Below, in pieces: positions 1 through 6,892 of a DNA stretch of 11,935 nt (position 1 is its first letter; every line of letters starts with the position of its first letter). A model generated the notes under the pieces. It had not been told where the DNA came from, ran no database searches, and worked only from the letters and a program-made list of their open reading frames with translations. This stretch comes from a bacterium (GTDB taxonomy: Bacteria; RBG-13-66-14): the NCBI GenBank assembly GCA_026398675.1, contig JAPLSK010000349.1, positions 1-11,935 on the forward strand. Direction: 5' to 3'. Position numbers and translations under genes: made by a program.

Positions 1-1806
1 GTTGAAATAGGTTAGCACGGCCTCGCCCGTTACGGTCAGGTCGTTTTGGAAGAACCGGTTCACGTAGCCCAGGGTTCCTCGAAGCATGAAGTAAGGTTCC
101 GTGCCCTGTGCCGGACCCATTTCCCAGACGAGGGAGCCGTCGGCGCGCAGGTTTACGGGAAAGTCCCAGACGAAGGCCAGCGGCTCGCTCCTCGCCCTGT
201 TCTGGTGGGTGTACGGATCGGAGAATGGGCCCAGGGCCAGCTCTACTTCGCCGCCGTAGGCCGCGATGATTCCCGGTTGGTTGAAGACCGTGTCGCCGGC
301 AAGGATGGCGTCTGTAATCTCGCGATAGAAAGCGGTCAACTGGCAGGTGAGGGGGGCCAAGCGGCTCATACGCACGCCGCCCTCCATCTCCCATCCCCGC
401 TCGGGCTCGAGCGCGCCTCCACGATCCTGCTCTTCCTCCGTGGGTGCCCGAAAGCCGTCGGCGAAGTTTACAAAGAGCGAATCGGTTCCCCGGGTGTGTG
501 GCAGTCCCTGGAGGATGCCGCAGCGGAATGTTGGCGTCCAACCGTAGAGGGCGTTGTAGTCCAGTCGCGCGCCTCCAACGAGTTGCGTCTCCCCGCCGAA
601 GAGGCCCTGCTCCAAGTCCACCGCGGCGCCGGCGTTGTAGAGACCCACTCGGTTCAGCCCCTCCGCATCTTCCCAGAAACCGTCCAGGACTAAGCCGAGG
701 CGGCCCCCCTCCCAGGGCAGGGCGTCCAGCCGGGTGACGGCGTCCACCGCCTTCTCCTTATAATACGACGCTTCCAACTCACGCAGATCCTGTCCCTGGA
801 AACGGTAGTCCCAGGCCAGGGGGTATCGGGAACGCTCGGTCTCCGCGTAGCGGAGGTCCATGCGCCAGTCACCCCATGCGCCAAGGGGCGCCCGGGCGTA
901 TGCGCCGTAGTGGTAGAGGTTGAAGTCGTCCTGCCACAGGGGTACATCCAGCGACCAACGATCTCCGGCCCTGGAGTAGAAAGTGCTCGCGTAGAGGCCG
1001 ATCTGTGCGCCTTCCACGTACTCACCCGGCTCGGGGTGGTCCAGATCGAAGCGCACCTCGACGTCCAGCGAGCCCCCGTCGCGATCGAGCGCGTCCATCC
1101 CGCCGATTTGGCTCCACTTGTAGCCACCGACCTTGTACTGCGCGAGCCAGGCGGTGTTGGAGAAACTGCCCCAGTACCGCTGGTTGTTGAGGGAGCCGCT
1201 GCCGCCGGCAACCTCGGCCAGAGCCAGGGTCAGCCGCTGGGGATTGCGTGTTACGACGTTGATCACCCCGCCCAGACCGGCGGAATAGAGCCCGCCCCCG
1301 GGCCCCCGGAGAATCTCCACCCGCCGGACCAGGTCGAGCGGAACGGTGGACAGCGCCTCGAACCAAGTCAGACCGTGGTCGAGCGGCATTCCGTCCAGGA
1401 GAATCTGAACCCGTTGGGTCGGCGAGCAGCGGATGCCCACCCCACCGTATTGGCCCATGCGGTAGCGCCAATCGGGATAAAGGCCGGCCAACCCCACGAT
1501 GGCGTCTGCCAGGGTAGTGTATGCCAACTCCCGCAGGCGGGCGCCGGTGACAACGGTTACGGCGAAGGGGGTGGACTCGGCCCGCCGCTCGGCACCGGTG
1601 GCGACGAGGAGCGAATCGGAATCCGAATCCAGGTAGGCCTCTCGGGAAGCAATTTCGAGGAGACGTTCCCGTTCAATCTCCTCGGCGGTGGGCTCACGGG
1701 TGGGTGATTCGGGTATGGTCCCGGCGTCCTGGGCGGCTGCCGATGCGGTCAGTACGAAAAGCCAGACCGGGATTAACCGGAGGGGCGGTCGGTCAAAAGG
1801 AGCCAC
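1..1806 (-). CDS. TonB-dependent outer membrane receptor (partial, C-terminus beyond left edge)
   Basis: The minus-strand frame is open from a GTG at 1806 to the window edge: 602 codons without a stop, checked codon by codon. Residues 1-25 form a signal peptide (RPPLRLIPVWLFVLTASAAA). A possible TonB box, DSLLVATG, lies near residue 64. The plug domain spans about 78-189, with VTVVTGARL, RVQILLDGMPL, VEILRGPGGGLYS and GGVINVVTRN. The barrel follows and includes the family-typical GFRAPT and ALEPERGWEMEGGVR near residue 450. Such receptors import scarce ligands (siderophores, cobalamin, glycans) across the outer membrane using TonB energy; the ligand cannot be told here. The start is supported by AAGGA (1815-1819) eight bases upstream. 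The gene overlaps the upstream coiled-coil gene by 14 bases, so translational coupling is likely. The usual RG of the plug is RC here (GIRCSPTQRV). The family call is firm; the missing end prevents a length comparison. Confidence 0.93.
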   Translation of the reverse strand, partial: MAPFDRPPLRLIPVWLFVLTASAAAQDAGTIPESPTREPTAEEIERERLLEIASREAYLDSDSDSLLVATGAERRAESTPFAVTVVTGARLRELAYTTLADAIVGLAGLYPDWRYRMGQYGGVGIRCSPTQRVQILLDGMPLDHGLTWFEALSTVPLDLVRRVEILRGPGGGLYSAGLGGVINVVTRNPQRLTLALAEVAGGSGSLNNQRYWGSFSNTAWLAQYKVGGYKWSQIGGMDALDRDGGSLDVEVRFDLDHPEPGEYVEGAQIGLYASTFYSRAGDRWSLDVPLWQDDFNLYHYGAYARAPLGAWGDWRMDLRYAETERSRYPLAWDYRFQGQDLRELEASYYKEKAVDAVTRLDALPWEGGRLGLVLDGFWEDAEGLNRVGLYNAGAAVDLEQGLFGGETQLVGGARLDYNALYGWTPTFRCGILQGLPHTRGTDSLFVNFADGFRAPTEEEQDRGGALEPERGWEMEGGVRMSRLAPLTCQLTAFYREITDAILAGDTVFNQPGIIAAYGGEVELALGPFSDPYTHQNRARSEPLAFVWDFPVNLRADGSLVWEMGPAQGTEPYFMLRGTLGYVNRFFQNDLTVTGEAVLTYFN

Positions 1807-2455
1807 CGAAGGGGTCCTTATCGTCGTCCTTCTCGAAGTCGTCTTCCCCGGTTGTCAGGCCGTCCACGCCGAGCGGCGTGGAACCCGACTTCTCACCGGC
1901 GTCGGGGAAGTCGTTATTATGTTTCGGGAGGGATTTGGATTCGTCCGGGTGCTTCTCTCCACCTTCGTCGAAATCCAGGAGAGGGAAGGTGTCCTCGAAC
2001 GTCTCTTCGGGTACCTCTTCCGCGGCAATCTGCGGCTTTGGGACCTCCACGGGATACGCGATGCCCGGCGGGACGGGCCTCTTCTCTTCGTCGGGAGGGT
2101 CGGTTTCGGCTTTGATCGGCTCCCCTGGGGCCTCAGAGCCCTGCGCCAGAATTTCGTCCAGATCGGTGATGATGGCCTCTATACGCCTGCGGGCGAGCTC
2201 CTGCTTGGCTTCGGAGGCCTCCAGCCGGGCGCGGAGCTCGGCGATTACGGCGACCACTCCCGCTTTTTCCTCCAACTCCTCCTGCAGGCGGTTGTTGGTT
2301 TCGACCAGTGAATCGTTCTCGTCCTTGAGCCGGGCGTTCTGGAACTCGAGCTCTTCAATCCTCTCCAGCGCCTGCTTTACCCTCGCCTCAAGTTTCACCA
2401 GGAGCTCTTCCACGAATACCTCCACCGGGGATTGGAGCGTGGACATTTTGCCCAT
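1793..2455 (-). CDS. ZapB-like coiled-coil protein with long acidic tail
   Basis: About 220 residues from the ATG at 2455. A GTG at 2476 and an ATG at 2446 are also possible; none has a convincing Shine-Dalgarno. The first third is a long coiled coil. Its segment KLEARVKQALERIEELEFQN followed by ARLKDENDSL closely resembles E. coli ZapB (KLEAKVQQAVDTIALL... LKEKNNSL). ZapB is an 81-residue coiled coil that works with ZapA at the FtsZ ring. From about residue 115 the protein becomes proline-rich and then strongly acidic and low in complexity, ending DDFEKDDDKDPFGGSF. This tail has no counterpart in ZapB and is probably disordered. The position just after pheT fits, since zapA or related division genes often follow pheT in bacteria, but no zapA is visible. 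The division role is inferred from the coiled-coil similarity and position; a generic coiled coil remains possible. Confidence 0.7.
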   Translation of the reverse strand: MGKMSTLQSPVEVFVEELLVKLEARVKQALERIEELEFQNARLKDENDSLVETNNRLQEELEEKAGVVAVIAELRARLEASEAKQELARRRIEAIITDLDEILAQGSEAPGEPIKAETDPPDEEKRPVPPGIAYPVEVPKPQIAAEEVPEETFEDTFPLLDFDEGGEKHPDESKSLPKHNNDFPDAGEKSGSTPLGVDGLTTGEDDFEKDDDKDPFGGSF

Positions 2456-2573
2456 CTTAAACGATAGACGGGTCACCGCGCAAGGGCGGGAACCGGAACG
2501 GTCGTATTTTTACTTTCCGTATTGAATCGGGAGGTCGGTGACGGGCTTCGGCGGGAACCTCCGCCGGTAGGCC

Positions 2574-4629
2574 TCACGACCGGAGCTCGGCGTGGAAACG
2601 CTCCCGGAGGGTTTTTACGATTCCCTCGTGCGCCGCGTCAATCTCCTCGTCGGTCAGCGTGCGGTCCGGGGCGCGGTAGGTGAGGGAATAGGCCAGGGAA
2701 CGTTTGCCGTCGCCCACCTGCTTGCCCACGTAGACGTCGAAGAGGCGCACCTCCTCCAACAGCCCGCCGCCCGCGGACCGGATGACCCCTAAAATGTCGG
2801 CGTGCCGGACGCCTTCGTCAAAGACGAGCGCCAGATCGCGGGTTCCCGGTGGGTAGAGGGGGAGCGGCTCGATTTTCACGTCCCCCGCGCGGTGCAGCAG
2901 CGACTCGAGCTCCAGCTCCAGGCCCCAGGCGGCCCGTTCATCGAGGTTGTAGGCCGAGAGGAGTTTTTTTCCGAAACGCAGGAGTCGGCCCACAGTCGTT
3001 CCGTCCAGCCGGACCGCGAACTCGAGGGGCGTCCCCTCCGTCGCCTCGACCGGCACGAGCTCCGGGGGGGCGATTTTCAGGGCATCCGCCAGGGCTTCGC
3101 AGACACCCTTGGCATCGTAAAAGTCGAGGTCGCGCGCCCGGTTGAACCAGCCGTCGGCGGGCCGTTCTCCGACTAAAAGGACGCAGAGACGCTTCACTTC
3201 GACGGGGGCTTGGGGGGAAAATGCGAAGGCGGTGGCGATTTCGTAGAAGCGCAAATCCTCGGCGCCGCGGGAGGCGTTGTGCCGGGCCGCGTTCAACAGG
3301 CCGATAAAGCCCGAGGGACGCAGGTAGGGGTGCCCCTTGTCCAGGGGGTTCTTCACGGCTACGAGGTCCTTCTCGGAAAACCCTAGCCCCTCGGCTTCCT
3401 CCAGTGACACGAAGTCGGTGGTAAGGACCTCCTGGCAACCGGCGGCGGCCAGGGCCGTGTGCACCGGCCTCTCGGGATCGGGCCGGTTGATGTGAGCCGC
3501 GGTCAGGCGCGGAAGCTCCACCGGCACGTTGTCGTAGCCCGCCACCTGGGCCAACTCCTCGATCAGGTCCACCTCCCGGGCAAGGTCGGGTCGGTGGCTC
3601 GGGATGCTCCAGATCGCGCCGGACTCATCCTCGGCAACCAACGCGCAGCCCAGGGCGGTGAGAATCCGCTTCCCCTCCGGCGGGGCGACGTCGAAGCCGA
3701 GGAGCTTGCCCACGCGGCCCCAGCGCAGACGGACCACCGGCGGTTTATACGGAACGGGGTGGCAGTCGTGGAGCAACTCGTCCACCGTCCCGCCGGCGAT
3801 TTCCGTAATCAGGTCGGCGGCAAAGCGGGCGGCGACCGGCGCCAGATTCGGGTCGGCCCCCCGACCGAAGAGGTGGCCGGACGACGATTCCAGCCCCAGC
3901 TCCCGGCTCGTGGCGCGGACGCTCGCCGGCTCGAACCACGCACTCTCGATTAAAATATCCGTCGTCTCTTCGGTAACCCCCGTTTCCAGACCGCCCATCA
4001 CCCCGGCCACGGCCACCGGACGCTCGTCGTCGGCGATGACCATTATCTCCGGCGTGAGGCGACATTCGTCGCCCTCCAGGGAAACGATTGACTCCCCCTT
4101 GCGTGCGCGGCGGACGATGACCCGCCCACCCTTGAGCTTGCGCAGATCGAAGGTGTGCAGCGGCTGCCCCAGACCGTGCAGGACGCAGTTCGTCACGTCC
4201 ACCACGTTGGAGATGGGCCGGTGGCCGATGGAGATGAGCCGGCGGGCCAGCCAGTCAGGGCTCGGTCCCACCTTCACCCCGCGAACGACGAGGCCCACGT
4301 AACGGCGGCACAGGTCGGGACACTCGATACGGACCAGCGAACCGTCATCCACGACCGCGGGTTTTATTTTCGGTTCGGGGTAGAGAAATTTACCGCCGAG
4401 AACGGCTGCCTTTCCCCGCGCCGAAGTCAGCCTCGCAGCGGTAGAGCTTGTCCGATCCGGTGAGCGGTTCGGCACAGACCAGGCGAGCGACGACCACTTT
4501 AGCCAGGTGGGCGTAGGGGTCGTAGACCGCCTCGGCCACGGCGCAGGACTCGGTCAGCGCCCGGGCTATATCCGCGGGGGACGCTTCGAGCGCGACGTAG
4601 TCGCTAAGCCATTCAGTGTTCAGCTTCAT
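2574..4629 (-). pseudogene. pheT: Phenylalanyl-tRNA synthetase beta subunit, internally deleted and frameshifted
   Basis: PheT is the large subunit of the alpha2-beta2 enzyme that charges tRNA-Phe; it binds the tRNA and hosts editing. The N-terminus is read from ATG 4629 (MKLNTEWLSDYVALEASP) through DKLYRCEADFG near 4420, then hits a stop in that frame at 4390. The rest continues one base out of phase as ARGKAAVLGGKFLYPEP, and on through VVDVTNCVLHGLGQPLHTFD (B3/4 region, near 4205), the B5 and B6/7 regions, and a C-terminal FDX-ACB domain (from about 2860, LYPPGTRDLALVFDEGV) to the TGA at 2574. Joined, this gives about 685 residues against 795 in E. coli. The missing part matches E. coli residues of about 71-165: the second half of the OB-fold tRNA-binding domain and the following linker. 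The ORF start used by simple gene finders (4475) is the N-terminal region read in the wrong frame. AGGA, overlapping the pheS stop, serves the true start. It may be a real lesion or an assembly error. Confidence 0.88.
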
Positions 4630-4638
4630 GGTGAATTC

Positions 4639-5649
4639 CTAAAACTGCCGCAGGAAGCGCAGGTCGTTCTCGTAGAAGAGCCGGATGTCGCCGACGCCGT
4701 AGCGCACCATGGCGATGCGCTCGGGGCCTATGCCGAAGGCGAAGCCGGTGTAAATCTCCGGGTCTATCCCCAGGGGCGCGAGCACCGCGGGGTCCACCAT
4801 CCCCGCCCCGCCCAGCTCGATCCAGCCTGTGCCGGAGCAGGTCCTGCACCCGCCGCCGGCGCACGCCGGGCAGGTGGCCTCGATCTCCGCCGAGGGCTCG
4901 GTGAAGGGGAAGAAGTGCGGCCGGAAGCGCACCTGCGCCCCTGGGCCGAAGAGGCTTTTGGCGAACTCCAGCAGAATCCCCTTCAGATGCGCGAAGGATA
5001 CGCCTTCGTCCACCCACAGGCCCTCTATCTGGTGGAAGACAGGGTAGTGGCGGGCGTCGGCGGTGTCGTTGCGGTAGCAGCGCCCCGGCGCGATGATGCG
5101 TACGGGCGGTTTCGTATGCTCCAGCGTGCGCACCTGTACCGGGCTGGTCTCCGTCCGCAAAAGCAGCGGGAAGTCGCGCAGGAAGAGGGTGTCCTTCTCG
5201 TCGCGCGCCGGGTGGTCCGGCGGGGTGTTCAGGGCGTCGAAGTTGTAGTGCTCCGTCTCGATGAGCGGCCCCTCGGCCACGCTGAACCCCAGGTCACGGA
5301 AGATAAAGACCAGCTCTTCGATAACCTGGTTCACCGGGTGCCGCCGGCGCACCTCCACCCTGCGGCCGGGGAGGGTGTAGTCGAGGAAAGGCTCACGCTT
5401 CTCCCCGGCGGCGAGCTCGGCTGTACGGTTGGCTAGAGACCGCTGGATGGCGGCTTTCACCTCGTTGGCCCGAGCGCCGACCTGGGGACGTTCCTCGGGG
5501 CCGAGCGTGCCCAGGCCGCGCAGGAGCTCGGTGAGCTTCCCCTTGCGGCCGAGGAACTCGACGCGTAACTCTTCGAGGAGCTTGGCGTCAGGCGCGACCG
5601 CGATCCGCCGCTTCGCCTCCTCCTCGATGTGTTCAAGATTTTTCAGCAT
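4639..5649 (-). CDS. pheS: Phenylalanyl-tRNA synthetase alpha subunit
   Basis: The catalytic subunit of PheRS activates phenylalanine with ATP and transfers it to tRNA-Phe in the cytoplasm. It has 336 residues from ATG 5649. Residues 1-85 form the N-terminal coiled-coil arm; the class II catalytic core follows. Motif 2 is RIIAPGRCYRNDTADARHYP with VFHQIEG (about 184-210), and motif 3 is GFAFGIGPERIAMVRYGV (about 302-319). A four-cysteine cluster (CPAC and CRTC, residues 260-271) precedes GTGWIELGGAGMV, as in many bacterial PheS. The frame also has a GTG at 5679, but that extension (MGPFFQPDSD) is the downstream arm and T-run of an intrinsic terminator, so the ATG is preferred even though only a weak GGA lies upstream. 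pheT starts 9 bases after the stop. The protein is complete, unlike its partner PheT. Confidence 0.96.
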   Translation of the reverse strand: MLKNLEHIEEEAKRRIAVAPDAKLLEELRVEFLGRKGKLTELLRGLGTLGPEERPQVGARANEVKAAIQRSLANRTAELAAGEKREPFLDYTLPGRRVEVRRRHPVNQVIEELVFIFRDLGFSVAEGPLIETEHYNFDALNTPPDHPARDEKDTLFLRDFPLLLRTETSPVQVRTLEHTKPPVRIIAPGRCYRNDTADARHYPVFHQIEGLWVDEGVSFAHLKGILLEFAKSLFGPGAQVRFRPHFFPFTEPSAEIEATCPACAGGGCRTCSGTGWIELGGAGMVDPAVLAPLGIDPEIYTGFAFGIGPERIAMVRYGVGDIRLFYENDLRFLRQF

Positions 5650-5664
5650 GTCTGAATCCGGTTG

Positions 5665-5694
5665 AAAAAAAGGGCCCACGGCAACCGCGGGCCC
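5665..5694 (-). terminator. Intrinsic terminator or attenuator between rplT and pheS
   Basis: On the minus strand GGGCCCGCGG and CCGTGGGCCC form a 10-bp stem (one G-U pair) with the loop TTG, followed at once by seven T. It lies 45 bases after the rplT stop and 15 bases before the pheS start. It either ends the infC-rpmI-rplT transcript or attenuates pheST, as at the same place in E. coli. An upstream GCCCGG (5717-5722) could pair with CCGGGC (5691-5696), which overlaps the 5' arm of the stem, so an antiterminator is possible. There is no leader peptide rich in Phe codons here. Confidence 0.9.
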
Positions 5695-5738
5695 GGGCCG
5701 TGTACTAAAGCCACAGCCGGGCGTCCACCGAGGATTTC

Positions 5739-6086
5739 TTAACCCTTGACTACCTTGACCAGATGCTCCAGCGCCTTCGGATCGATGGCGGCAAGGTCGG
5801 CCAAGATTTTACGGTCGAGGTGGACGTCCGCCCTGGCCAAACCGTTTATAAATCGAGAGTAACTCATGCCGTATAACCGGACGCCGGCGTTGATGCGGGC
5901 AATCCACAGGCGGCGGAAATGCCCCTTCTTCTTCCGGCGGTCGCGGTAGGCGTACTGCAGCGATCTCCGGACGGCGTCCTGGGCGGTGGTGATGAGCCGG
6001 CTCCGGCCGTGCTGGTAGCCCTTGGCCTGCGCCAGAACCCTTTTCCGGCGGCGACGGGAGGCAACACTGTTTCTCGCTCGGGGCAT
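5739..6086 (-). CDS. rplT: 50S ribosomal protein L20
   Basis: The product has 115 residues, the usual length, and is a 23S rRNA-binding protein needed early in large-subunit assembly. It starts MPRARNSVASRRRRKRVLAQ and carries the family hallmarks AKGYQHGRSRL, RDRRKKKGHFRRLWIARINA and YSRFINGL. The basic N-terminal arm enters the rRNA and the globular C-terminal half follows. ATG 6086 has AGAGGTG five bases upstream, overlapping the end of rpmI, so the two ribosomal proteins are translated as a pair. In E. coli and Bacillus L20 represses its own operon through the leader RNA; I did not identify such a site here. The gene is intact, with no sign of the deletions seen in infC and pheT. Confidence 0.98.
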   Translation of the reverse strand: MPRARNSVASRRRRKRVLAQAKGYQHGRSRLITTAQDAVRRSLQYAYRDRRKKKGHFRRLWIARINAGVRLYGMSYSRFINGLARADVHLDRKILADLAAIDPKALEHLVKVVKG

Positions 6087-6096
6087 ACCGACACCT

Positions 6097-6294
6097 CTAA
6101 ATGGCGAGCATCCGCTTGATCCGCTTGATGTCGCCCTTGGTGGTCACCAGGGTGCTCTGGCTCAGACGCCGTTTGCGGTTGGCGGATTTCTTGGTCAGGA
6201 TGTGGTTGAAGAGCGCCTTGTGGCGTTTGAGCTTGCCCGTGGCCGTGGGCTTGAAACGCTTGGCCGCTCCCTTGATCGTTTTCATCTTCGGCAA
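6097..6294 (-). CDS. rpmI: 50S ribosomal protein L35
   Basis: A 65-residue protein, full length for the family, and a small basic component of the large ribosomal subunit. The N-terminus MPKMKTIKGAAKRFK fixes the start at TTG 6294, because nearly all L35 proteins begin MPKMKT. A GAGGT lies 8 bases upstream of the TTG. The middle (KRHKALFNHILTKKSANRKR) and the end (IKRMLAI) are typical. It sits between infC (17-base gap) and rplT (10-base gap), the standard infC-rpmI-rplT operon. Confidence 0.98.
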   Translation of the reverse strand: MPKMKTIKGAAKRFKPTATGKLKRHKALFNHILTKKSANRKRRLSQSTLVTTKGDIKRIKRMLAI

Positions 6295-6311
6295 CTTGGG
6301 AACCTCGTCGG

Positions 6312-6729
6312 TTAGGATTTGGCCGCTTCTTTGAACACATCGCCGGGGACCAGGACCATCGTCATGTTGTGACCCTCGAACCGGGCCGTTTGTTCGATCA
6401 CCACCCGGTCACCGAAATATTCCGCTATCCGGGCCAGAATCTTCTCGCCAATCTCGGGGTGCGTCCGCTCCCGGCCGCGGAAGAGGATGGTGACCTTAAC
6501 CTTGTTGAGACTTGCCAGAAACTCTTCGATGTGGCGGAGCTTGAACGTAAAGTCGTGTTCGCCGGTCTTGGGACGGAGTTTTATCTCCTTGACCGAAAAG
6601 TTCCGCTGGTTCTTCCGCGCCGCGTGTTCCCGCTTCGACTGCTGGTAGAGATATTTGCCGTAATCCATTATCAGGCAGACCTTCGCGGACGCGTATCCGT
6701 TCGTTGACACGCGATTGATCTTTAGCTAT
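6312..6729 (-). pseudogene. infC: Translation initiation factor IF-3, internally deleted and frameshifted
   Basis: IF3 binds the 30S subunit, keeps it apart from 50S and rejects non-standard start codons. The gene begins at ATA 6729 and reads AKDQSRVNERIRVRE; NERIRVRE is the conserved N-terminus of IF3. Directly after it, one base out of phase, comes KVCLIMDYGKYLYQQSKREH, the linker, and then a complete IF3-C domain (FSVKEIKLRPKTGEHDF, ILFRGRERTHPEIGEKIL, EGHNMTMVLVP) to the TAA at 6312. About 40 residues found in E. coli between these points, nearly the whole N-terminal domain, are absent. A frame starting at GTG 6710 gives a 132-residue product holding only the linker and C-domain, but its first residues (STNGYAS) are the N-terminus read out of frame and it lacks its own ribosome binding site. 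It is either a true lesion, leaving at best a C-domain-only factor, or an assembly error. Confidence 0.88.
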
Positions 6730-6740
6730 GGATCACCTCC
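6730..6740 (-). promoter_or_regulatory. Very strong Shine-Dalgarno of infC
   Basis: GGAGGTGATC matches the 16S rRNA 3' end over ten bases, and GGAGG sits six bases before the ATA start. No ATG or GTG lies at a suitable distance in the IF3 frame, so this site decides the start. A strong site with a poor start codon is the known design of infC, which lets IF3 repress its own translation. Confidence 0.88.
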
Positions 6741-6764
6741 GGCAACCTCAAGCGGAGCCGCGCT

Positions 6765-6794
6765 TTTATAGCATGAATACACGCGGCAAGTCAA
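6765..6794 (-). promoter_or_regulatory. Sigma70-type promoter of infC
   Basis: On the minus strand TTGACT (6789-6794) and TATAAA (6765-6770) are separated by 18 bases. Transcription would begin near 6758, giving a leader of about 30 bases before the infC start. It lies in the 163-base gap after thrS, so infC and the downstream genes can be expressed independently of thrS. Confidence 0.75.
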
Positions 6795-6863
6795 ATGAAA
6801 TTAACCCACTCGGCGGACCGTGGTGAAACGGCCCTCGTATCATTCGGGGCGTGATGCCCTCCA

Positions 6864-6888
6864 GGGGCAATCCCGCGCTCGATTCCCC
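6864..6888 (-). other. Hairpin just after the thrS stop
   Basis: On the minus strand GGGGAATC can pair with GATTGCCCC with one bulged G, four bases past the thrS stop codon. No T-run follows, so it is not a classical intrinsic terminator. It may stabilise the 3' end of the thrS message or be chance in GC-rich DNA. Confidence 0.35.
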
Positions 6889-6892
6889 GGAC

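Noticed and set aside
46..1707. Plus-strand frames at 46-693 and 910-1707
   Set aside because: They mirror the codons of the minus-strand TonB-dependent receptor, which has clear plug and barrel motifs.
2477..2573. Promoter or terminator between pheT and the coiled-coil gene
   Set aside because: A 6-bp stem (CGGCGG-AGGTTC-CCGCCG) has no T-run, and the AT-rich GTAAAAATAC lacks a -35 at the right distance.
4390..4475. Programmed +1 frameshift joining the two parts of pheT
   Set aside because: No slippery site or stimulator is seen, and a shift would not restore the roughly 95 missing residues.
2574..4475. pheT as two separately translated functional pieces
   Set aside because: The second piece has no start with a ribosome binding site. 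Its first 18 codons from 4475 are the N-terminal coding sequence read out of frame.
5650..5679. Longer PheS start at GTG 5679
   Set aside because: The added residues come from the terminator arm and T-run, and PheS homologues begin at the coiled-coil arm.
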